A stretch of 64,000 nucleotides of DNA from Streptomyces formicae (GTDB lineage Bacteria > Actinomycetota > Actinomycetes > Streptomycetales > Streptomycetaceae), in contig NZ_CP022685.1 in assembly GCF_002556545.1 (NCBI RefSeq), positions 6,488,001-6,552,000 of the forward strand. The letters run 5' to 3'. Each line of letters starts with the position of its first letter. Position 1 is the first letter of the stretch. The notes under the pieces were generated by a model. The model was not told the origin of the DNA. It saw only the letters and a list, made by a program, of their open reading frames with translations, and did not search any database. Positions 58,221-64,000 of the stretch are shown here, in pieces. The position numbers and the translations under genes are program-made.

Positions 58221-60482
58221 GTGGCAGCACTCGCCCGGTGGTGCGTCAGGCACCGCCTCGTCGTCGTCCTGCTGTGGCTGCTCGCCCTCGGCGGCGCCGC
58301 GTCGGCGGCCGCGGTCGCCGGATCCGCGTACTCCAACGACTACGAGGTGCCCGGCACCGAGTCGGGCCGCGCCACCCAGCTCCTGAACCAGGGCTTCCAC
58401 GGTCTCGGCGGCGACAGCGACAGCGTCGTCTGGCACACCGAGGCCGGTACGTCCGTGCGCGCGGCCGACGTCGAGCAGCCGGTGTCCAAGGCCCTGGACA
58501 CGATCGCCGAGATGCCCGCGGTGGCGTCCGTGACCAGCCCGTACGAGGCCACGGGCGCGGGCCAGGTCAGCGCCGACGGGCGTACGGCGTACGCGACCGT
58601 CACTTTCCACGAGCAGGCCGACGACATCGCGAAGGCGGACGCCCAGGCGGTCGTCGACGCCGCCAAGAGCGCCGCGTCCGACGACCTCCAGGTCGAGCTC
58701 GGCGGCACCGCCATCGGGCTCACCGAGTCCAAGAGCGCCCAGACCGCCGAGGTCATCGGGGTCGCCGTCGCCGCCGTCGTCCTCTTCCTGGCCTTCGGCT
58801 CGCTCGCCGCCGCCGCGCTGCCCATCGCCACCGCGCTCGTCTCGGTGGGTACGGCGTACGCGGGCATCGTGCTGCTCGGCCACGTGATGACGGTCGCGGA
58901 CTTCGCGCCGATGCTCGGCACCCTGATCGGTCTCGGCGTCGGCATCGACTACGCCCTGTTCATCGTGACCAGACACCGCAAGGGCCTCAAACGCGGTCTC
59001 TCCGTGCCCGTCGCCGCCGAGCGGGCGGTCGCCACCACCGGACGCGCCGTCGTCTTCGCGGGCGCCACCGTCTGCATCGCCCTGCTCGGCATGCTCATCC
59101 TGCGGCTCAGCTTCCTCAACGGCGTCGCGATCGCCGCCTCGCTCACCGTGGTCCTCACCGTGGCCGCGTCCGTGACCCTGCTGCCCGCCCTGCTCTCCTG
59201 GATCGGGCCGCGCGCGCTCAGCCGCCGCGAACGGCGCAGACTCGCCGATCACGGACCCGAACCGGAGCTGCCGACCGGCTTCGCCGCCCGCTGGGCCGCC
59301 TTCGTGGAGCGCCACCCCAAGCTGCTCGGCGCCCTCGCCGTCGTCGTCATGGCCGTGCTCGCGCTGCCCACCTTCGCGCTGCACCTGGGCACGTCCGACC
59401 AGGGCAACAACCCGGCGAAGGCCACCACCCGACAGGCGTACGACCTGTTGGCCGAGGGTTTCGGGCCCGGCGTGAACGGTCCGCTGACCCTGGTCAGCGA
59501 GGTCTACGGAGCGGGCGACCGCAACGCGCTCACCGACCTCGGCACCACCCTGAAGTCGACCGAGGGCGTCGCCTCCGTGAGCCCGGTGACGTACGCCGAG
59601 GACGGCCGCACCGCCTTCCTCACGGTCGTGCCCGCATCGGCCCCGCAGTCCGAGGCGACCAGCGAACTCGTCGACCGGCTGCGCGGCGACGTGCTGCCGA
59701 AGGCCGGTGCTGACAGCTCCCTGGACGTACACGTCGGCGGCGTCACCGCGAGCTACGACGACTTCGCGGAGATCATCGTCGGCAAGCTGCCGCTCTTCGT
59801 GGGCGTCGTCATCGGGCTGGGCTGCGTGCTGCTCCTGCTCGCCTTCCGCTCGATCGGCATCCCGCTCAAGGCCGCCGCGATGAACGTCGCCGCGGTCGCC
59901 TCCGCCTTCGGGATCGTCGTGGCGATCTTCCAGTGGGGCTGGGGGAGCGAACTGCTCGGGCTCGGCAGGGCCGGGCCCATCGAACCCTTCCTGCCCGTGA
60001 TCATGGTGTCCGTGCTCTTCGGCCTCTCCATGGACTACCAGGTCTTCCTGGTCAGCCGGATGTACGAGGAGTGGCTGGAGACCGGCGACAACCGCAGGGC
60101 CGTGCGGGTCGGTCTCGCCGAGACCAGCCGCGTGATCAACTCCGCGGCCGTGATCATGATTTCGGTCTTCCTGGCCTTCGTGCTCAGCGGCGACCGCGTC
60201 ATCGCGATGTTCGGCATCGCGCTCGCCGCGGCGGTCGCGCTCGACGCCTTCGTCCTGCGCACGCTGCTGGTGCCCGCGCTCATGCATCTGCTCGGCGGCG
60301 CCAACTGGTGGCTGCCCAGGCGCCTCGACCGGCTGCTTCCGCGCATCAGCATCGAGCCGCCGGAATGTCGTTCGAACGCACGCGGCGATCGTGCGAGTAT
60401 CCCGGAACAGCGGGACGTACAGGACGACGCACGTGAGGTGAGGGAGCGAGATGTTCGCGATATCGCTGGGCGAGGGCGCTGA
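58221..60482 (+). CDS. MMPL-family membrane transporter
   Basis: 753-residue RND/MMPL transporter. The first span is ARWCVRHRLVVVLLWLLALGG, then an extracytoplasmic domain, a five-span block with GLGVGIDYALFIVTRHRKG (the Asp-Tyr proton-relay pair), a second extracytoplasmic domain and a second block with FGLSMDYQVFLVSRMYEEW (the matching Asp-Tyr). MMPL proteins export lipids or hydrophobic compounds. The GTG start has a plausible upstream ccaggga. The last ~40 residues are charged and overlap the start of the next gene by 32 bp. Confidence 0.93.
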   Translation: MAALARWCVRHRLVVVLLWLLALGGAASAAAVAGSAYSNDYEVPGTESGRATQLLNQGFHGLGGDSDSVVWHTEAGTSVRAADVEQPVSKALDTIAEMPAVASVTSPYEATGAGQVSADGRTAYATVTFHEQADDIAKADAQAVVDAAKSAASDDLQVELGGTAIGLTESKSAQTAEVIGVAVAAVVLFLAFGSLAAAALPIATALVSVGTAYAGIVLLGHVMTVADFAPMLGTLIGLGVGIDYALFIVTRHRKGLKRGLSVPVAAERAVATTGRAVVFAGATVCIALLGMLILRLSFLNGVAIAASLTVVLTVAASVTLLPALLSWIGPRALSRRERRRLADHGPEPELPTGFAARWAAFVERHPKLLGALAVVVMAVLALPTFALHLGTSDQGNNPAKATTRQAYDLLAEGFGPGVNGPLTLVSEVYGAGDRNALTDLGTTLKSTEGVASVSPVTYAEDGRTAFLTVVPASAPQSEATSELVDRLRGDVLPKAGADSSLDVHVGGVTASYDDFAEIIVGKLPLFVGVVIGLGCVLLLLAFRSIGIPLKAAAMNVAAVASAFGIVVAIFQWGWGSELLGLGRAGPIEPFLPVIMVSVLFGLSMDYQVFLVSRMYEEWLETGDNRRAVRVGLAETSRVINSAAVIMISVFLAFVLSGDRVIAMFGIALAAAVALDAFVLRTLLVPALMHLLGGANWWLPRRLDRLLPRISIEPPECRSNARGDRASIPEQRDVQDDAREVRERDVRDIAGRGR

Positions 60483-61032
60483 GCTGAGGCCGGTCGAGCC
60501 GTGGCAGGCGCAGGAGTTCTACGAGCACGTCGAGCGCGCGCGGGAGTACACGGGGGCCTGGGTGCCCTTCACCGTCACCGTGAAGGATCTCGAATCGGCG
60601 CGGGCCCACCTCCAGAAGTACGCCGACAAGCAGGCTTCCGACACCGGCCGCTTCTACGGCATCTGGGTCGACGGCATGCTCGTCGGCGGTATCGCCTTCC
60701 GGATCTTCGACACGAGCGTCGACGGCTGTGAGCTCGCCGTCTGGCTGGAGCCGACGGTGGCCGGGCGCGGCCTGATCAACAAGGCGTCCCGGATCCTCGT
60801 CGACTGGGCCGTCGACGAGCGCGGCATGCACCGCGTGGAGTGGCTCGTCTCCTCCCTCAACGACCGCAGCAAGGCGACGGCCGAGCGGCTCGGCTTCACC
60901 CGGGACGGCGTCCTGCGCGAGAGCTTCCCCTGGCAGGGGGTGCGGCACGACATGGAGGTGTGGTCGGTGCTCGCGCCGGAGTGGCGGGCGCTGCGGGAGG
61001 CGCGTGCCGCCGAGGCCGGGGCCGTTCGTTAA
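60451..61032 (+). CDS. GNAT-family N-acetyltransferase (RimJ/RimL-like)
   Basis: 193-residue acetyltransferase. It has ELRPVEPWQAQEFYEHV at the start, VGGIAFRIFD and ELAVWLEPTVAGRGLINKASRIL (the acetyl-CoA motif RGLINKA) and NDRSKATAERLGFTRDGVLRES as the final helix-strand. The closest functional group is the RimJ/RimL ribosomal-protein acetyltransferases. The ATG at 60451 lies inside the MMPL 3' end and is preceded by GAGGGAG; the overlap suggests coupling. Substrate unknown. Confidence 0.91.
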   Translation: MFAISLGEGAELRPVEPWQAQEFYEHVERAREYTGAWVPFTVTVKDLESARAHLQKYADKQASDTGRFYGIWVDGMLVGGIAFRIFDTSVDGCELAVWLEPTVAGRGLINKASRILVDWAVDERGMHRVEWLVSSLNDRSKATAERLGFTRDGVLRESFPWQGVRHDMEVWSVLAPEWRALREARAAEAGAVR

Positions 61033-61067
61033 GAGAGCTCTCAGACTCCGTCCGTACGGTGCGGGGC

Positions 61068-61742
61068 ATGGGAACCAAGACTGATGAGGCGGCCGGGGCC
61101 AAGGAAGCACCCGGAACAGAGGACACCGCCGTGGCCGAGGACACGGCCGGTACGGACGCGGTCCGTGCGGACGAGGCCGGAAAGGACGAGACGGCCGACG
61201 CCGCCAAGGCCGATCTCACCAAGACCGACGCCGACACGACCGATGCCGCCGACGCGGACGCCCACGCGGCGGACGCCGAGGACGACGCGGACGACCTGGA
61301 CGACCTGGACGACGTCACGGCCGATTCGGCCGCGACCGCCAAGTCGTCCGGTGTCGGCGAGGGCGCCGCGGCGGTCGTCGCGGCCGCGCTCGGCGTGATC
61401 GGTCTCTCCGGCGGCTGGCTCGGCACGATCGCCTCCGCCCGCGAGAACCTGTACGGCCAGCTGGAGACCCAGCAGGGCGCGAGCGTCGCCACGACGGTCC
61501 AGGCCATGTACGGCGACTCCTGGAAGGCCACCGCGCTGATCGCTGGGCTCTTCGCGCTCGCCGCCCTGGTCACCGCCTTCGTCGTGCTCGCCAAGCCCGC
61601 CTTCGGGGCGCCCGGCAAGCCGCAGGCACCGTGGATCAAGTCCGTGGCGTGGGCGGGTCTCGTGCTCGGTGTGATCGGGCTGGTCCTGGCCATCGCCAAG
61701 TACTCCGACCTGCTGCTCGGACTGCCGTCCGTACCCTCCTGA
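61068..61742 (+). CDS. Acidic-tail membrane protein, hypothetical
   Basis: 224 residues. The first ~95 are an Asp/Glu/Ala/Thr-rich, likely disordered region (DDADDLDDLDDV). Three or four hydrophobic segments follow ([59 protein letters not shown]). The start at 61068 is the ATG of MGTKTDEAAG; an upstream frame is not supported. Function unknown; the pattern suggests a small membrane protein with an acidic cytoplasmic arm. Confidence 0.75.
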   Translation: MGTKTDEAAGAKEAPGTEDTAVAEDTAGTDAVRADEAGKDETADAAKADLTKTDADTTDAADADAHAADAEDDADDLDDLDDVTADSAATAKSSGVGEGAAAVVAAALGVIGLSGGWLGTIASARENLYGQLETQQGASVATTVQAMYGDSWKATALIAGLFALAALVTAFVVLAKPAFGAPGKPQAPWIKSVAWAGLVLGVIGLVLAIAKYSDLLLGLPSVPS

Positions 61743-61766
61743 GCAACGGGACACGCGCCGTAAGGC

Positions 61767-61804
61767 AAGGGCGGGGCAGGGTCTAAGGACCCTGCCCCGC
61801 CCTT
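61767..61804 (+). terminator. 17-bp hairpin terminator
   Basis: Aagggcggggcagggtc (61767-61783) pairs perfectly with gaccctgccccgccctt (61788-61804) around loop taag, 25 bp after the acidic-tail gene. Confidence 0.85.
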
Positions 61805-61879
61805 CGTCGTACCTAAGGCCCCCCACCTCACGGAGATGCGGCACTCGCCCGATGTGAGCGACCACCCTGGGAGACGAAA

Positions 61880-62122
61880 GTGGAGACATCGCAGAGAGCG
61901 ATGGACACCACCGAGAACCACCAGAGACCCGAGGGGTACGCGATGTACGACTACGAGATGCACCAGATGCGCGCCGCCGAGCTGGCCCAGGAGGCCGCAC
62001 ACCGCCGCCTGGTCCGCGAGGCCCGCAGGACCCGCGCCGCCGCCCGCCGATCGGCCCGCGACGAAGCCGAGGGGCGGGTGATCGCGGAGCTCGGCAGAAC
62101 CCGCTTCACCCGGGCCGCCTGA
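61880..62122 (+). CDS. Small basic protein, hypothetical
   Basis: 80-residue Arg/Ala/Glu-rich protein (RAAELAQEAAHRRLVREARRTRAAARRSARDEAEG), likely one long basic helix. The GTG start follows TGGGAG at 61868-61873. A shorter start at the in-frame ATG of MYDYEMHQM, which resembles small Streptomyces proteins I recall, is possible. No known domain; nucleic-acid binding is conceivable. Confidence 0.65.
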   Translation: METSQRAMDTTENHQRPEGYAMYDYEMHQMRAAELAQEAAHRRLVREARRTRAAARRSARDEAEGRVIAELGRTRFTRAA

Positions 62123-62134
62123 GGGGCCCCGACC

Positions 62135-64000
62135 GTGTCGATGATCACCCAGCGGACAACGGGTGCCGCGAGGCCCGCCCACTGTGCGATGCTCGCCGCT
62201 GTGGAGACCAGGTCCGTCAGCCCGGTGTTCGTCGGCCGGGCCGACGAACTGGGCGCACTGAACGAAGCACTCGCCCGAGCCGGGGAGCCGGGCACGGGCG
62301 AGCCCCAGGCGTTGCTGCTCGGCGGCGAGGCGGGCGTCGGCAAGACGCGCCTCGTCGAGGAGTTCACCGCCGCCGCCGAGGAGCGGGGCGCCGTCGTCGC
62401 GCTCGGCGGATGTGTCGAGATCGGCGCCGACGGCCTGCCGTTCGCCCCCTTCTCCACGGCGCTGCGCGCGCTGCGCCGCAGGCTCCCCGACGAACTCGCC
62501 GCCGCGGCCGAGGGCCAGGAGGAGGAACTCGCCAGGCTGCTGCCCGAATTGGGCTCCGCCGCCCCGGTCGGCCACCCGGCGAGCAGATCCGACGAGCAGG
62601 GCATGGCCCGCCTCTTCGAACTCACCGCCCGCCTCCTGGAACGCCTCTCCCGCGACCGCACGATCGTCGTCGTCCTGGAGGACCTGCACTGGGCCGACGC
62701 CTCGACCCGGCACCTCCTCGCCTACCTCTTCCGCACGCTGCGCGGCGGCCGCCTCGTGCTGCTCGCCACCTATCGCGCCGACGACATCCACCGCCGCCAC
62801 CCGCTCCGCCCCCTGCTCGCCGAGCTGGACCGGCTTCGCACGGTGCGGCGCATCGAACTCGGCCGGTTCAGCAAGGACGAGGTCGCCCGCCAGATGGCCG
62901 GGATATTCGCCGCCGAACCCGAACAGTCCCTGGTCGACGACATATTCGACCGCTCCGACGGCAACGCCTTCTTCGTCGAGGAGCTCGCGGTCGCCGCCCA
63001 CGGCAGCAGCTGCGCGGGCCTCACGGACTCCCTGCGCGACCTGCTCCTCGTCCGCGTCGAGGAACTGCCCGAGGACACCCAGCGCGTGGCCCGGATCGTC
63101 GCCGAGGGTGGCTCCACCGTCGAGTACGAACTGCTCGCCGAGGTCGCGGGGCTCGCCGAGGACGACCTGATCCAGGCGCTGCGGGCCGCGGTCGGCGCCA
63201 ACATCCTGCTCGCGTCGCCGGACGGCGACGGCTACCGCTTCCGGCACTCCCTGGTCCGCGAGGCCGTCAGCGACGACCTGCTGCCCGGCGAACGCTCGCG
63301 CATCAACCGCCGCTTCGCCCAGGCCCTGGAGTCCGACCCCGCACTCGTCTCCGCCGACCAGCGCGCCGCCCGCCTCGCCACCTACTGGTACTACGCGCAC
63401 GACGCCGCCAAGGCCCTGCCCGCCGTGCTCAGCGCCTCCGTCGAGGCCCGCCACCGGCACGCGTACGCCGAGCAACTGCGCCTGCTCGAACGGGCGATGG
63501 AGCTCTGGGACGACGCTCCCGACTCCGTACGCGAAGGACTGCGCCCCGCCGACTACGTCGAGGGTTACCCGGCCTGCGGCTGCGACCCGGCCGCCACCCC
63601 GCTCCAGTACCTCGACCTGATGGCGGAGGCCACCGTCGCGGGACGCCTGTGCGGCGAACGCGAACGCGCCCTGAAGATCATCAAGCGCGCCCTGCGGATC
63701 CTGGAGGATGAGAACGACCCCCTCCGCGCCGCCTGGTTCTGGGTGTCCCGCTCCCGCCTCGTCTCCACCCTCGGCCGGGGCGACGGCTGGGACGAGATCG
63801 CCAAGGCGCAGGAGCTGGTGCGCGGACTGCCGCCGTCCGAGGTGCACGCGGAGGTGCTCGTGCACCGCGCCTCCTGGGGCATGCTGCACGACCCGGGGGC
63901 CGAGACCCTGGCCGCCGCCGAACGGGCCGTCGAGTACGCCCGCATGGTCAAGGCCGACGTCATCGAGCTCAACGCCCGGCTCACCCGGGGCGCCCTCCTC
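62135..64000 (+). CDS. LuxR/LAL-type AAA ATPase regulator (3' end beyond window)
   Basis: At least 622 residues visible. A P-loop ATPase with Walker A GGEAGVGKTRL (Lys70 from the chosen start), Walker B IVVVLEDLHWAD, a sensor segment VLLATYRADD, a winged-helix region (VEELPEDTQRVARIVAEGG), then helical repeats from about 410. The C terminus, where the LuxR helix-turn-helix should lie, is outside the window, so the regulator call is inferred from the AAA/helical layout. The GTG at 62135 has GAGGGG upstream; starts at 62141, 62189 or 62201 are possible. Confidence 0.88.
   Translation, partial: MSMITQRTTGAARPAHCAMLAAVETRSVSPVFVGRADELGALNEALARAGEPGTGEPQALLLGGEAGVGKTRLVEEFTAAAEERGAVVALGGCVEIGADGLPFAPFSTALRALRRRLPDELAAAAEGQEEELARLLPELGSAAPVGHPASRSDEQGMARLFELTARLLERLSRDRTIVVVLEDLHWADASTRHLLAYLFRTLRGGRLVLLATYRADDIHRRHPLRPLLAELDRLRTVRRIELGRFSKDEVARQMAGIFAAEPEQSLVDDIFDRSDGNAFFVEELAVAAHGSSCAGLTDSLRDLLLVRVEELPEDTQRVARIVAEGGSTVEYELLAEVAGLAEDDLIQALRAAVGANILLASPDGDGYRFRHSLVREAVSDDLLPGERSRINRRFAQALESDPALVSADQRAARLATYWYYAHDAAKALPAVLSASVEARHRHAYAEQLRLLERAMELWDDAPDSVREGLRPADYVEGYPACGCDPAATPLQYLDLMAEATVAGRLCGERERALKIIKRALRILEDENDPLRAAWFWVSRSRLVSTLGRGDGWDEIAKAQELVRGLPPSEVHAEVLVHRASWGMLHDPGAETLAAAERAVEYARMVKADVIELNARLTRGALL

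Noticed and set aside
60896..63889. A 997-residue minus-strand open frame
   Set aside because: It is antisense to the GNAT, acidic membrane, small basic and LuxR/LAL genes, all supported by motifs, and shows no domain of its own.

Overview
The window is typical Streptomyces chromosome. GC is very high (roughly 70% or more), GTG and TTG starts are common, many adjacent genes overlap by 4 bp, and high third-position GC opens long antisense frames that are not genes. From memory, the gene order (gcvT-gcvH-glyA-sdaA, an opp transporter, a cysteine desulfurase, mnmA, ligA, the c-di-GMP protein RmdB, gatC-gatA-gatB) matches a core-chromosome stretch around SCO5460-SCO5506 of S. coelicolor. I could not check this by alignment. 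I saw no prophage, transposase, CRISPR array, rRNA or tRNA gene, and no biosynthetic cluster.

Layout. Positions 1-2987 hold the 3' part of a large LuxR-family (LAL) ATPase regulator with a collagen-like linker. Positions 2969-9845 (minus) are a three-gene unit, HSP90-family ATPase > TPR protein > membrane Ser/Thr kinase, with 4-bp overlaps at both junctions. It diverges from a secreted lipoprotein peptidase (10040-11578). Positions 11930-16361 (minus) carry gcvT, gcvH, glyA and sdaA behind a tandem glycine riboswitch; together they could turn glycine into one-carbon units, serine and then pyruvate. Next come a P-loop kinase-like gene and two adjacent SseB-family genes. Positions 19578-25882 are a five-gene oligopeptide ABC transporter in the order permease, binding protein, permease, ATPase, ATPase. 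An M1 aminopeptidase, a TRIC-type channel, a thioesterase, a WYL regulator and an alpha/beta hydrolase follow.

At 31329-32573 a TetR regulator diverges from two small membrane-protein genes across a region with two matching palindromic operators. Cysteine desulfurase and MnmA (tRNA 2-thiouridine synthesis) flank a Tat-exported amidase whose C-terminal tail is encoded by a widespread-type Streptomyces intergenic repeat. Then come an oxidoreductase/GlxA-regulator divergent pair, DUF427, LOG-family, SDR and methionine synthase-like genes, and ligA. Positions 42987-50608 hold RmdB (GGDEF-EAL) followed by a 1687-residue surface protein with ten tandem DUF11-type repeats and an LPETG anchor. The gatC-gatA-(small ORF)-gatB unit makes the Glu-tRNA(Gln)/Asp-tRNA(Asn) amidotransferase. 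The rest holds a tandem SMI1/KNR4 protein, a Tat-exported phospholipase C, an MMPL transporter, a GNAT acetyltransferase, an acidic membrane protein, a small basic protein and the 5' part of a second LuxR/LAL-type ATPase.

The parts most worth following up are the HSP90-TPR-kinase unit, the cysteine-laddered DUF11 surface protein beside a c-di-GMP gene, and the TetR locus with twin operators. Functions are assigned by recognising sequence motifs; no database search was possible.
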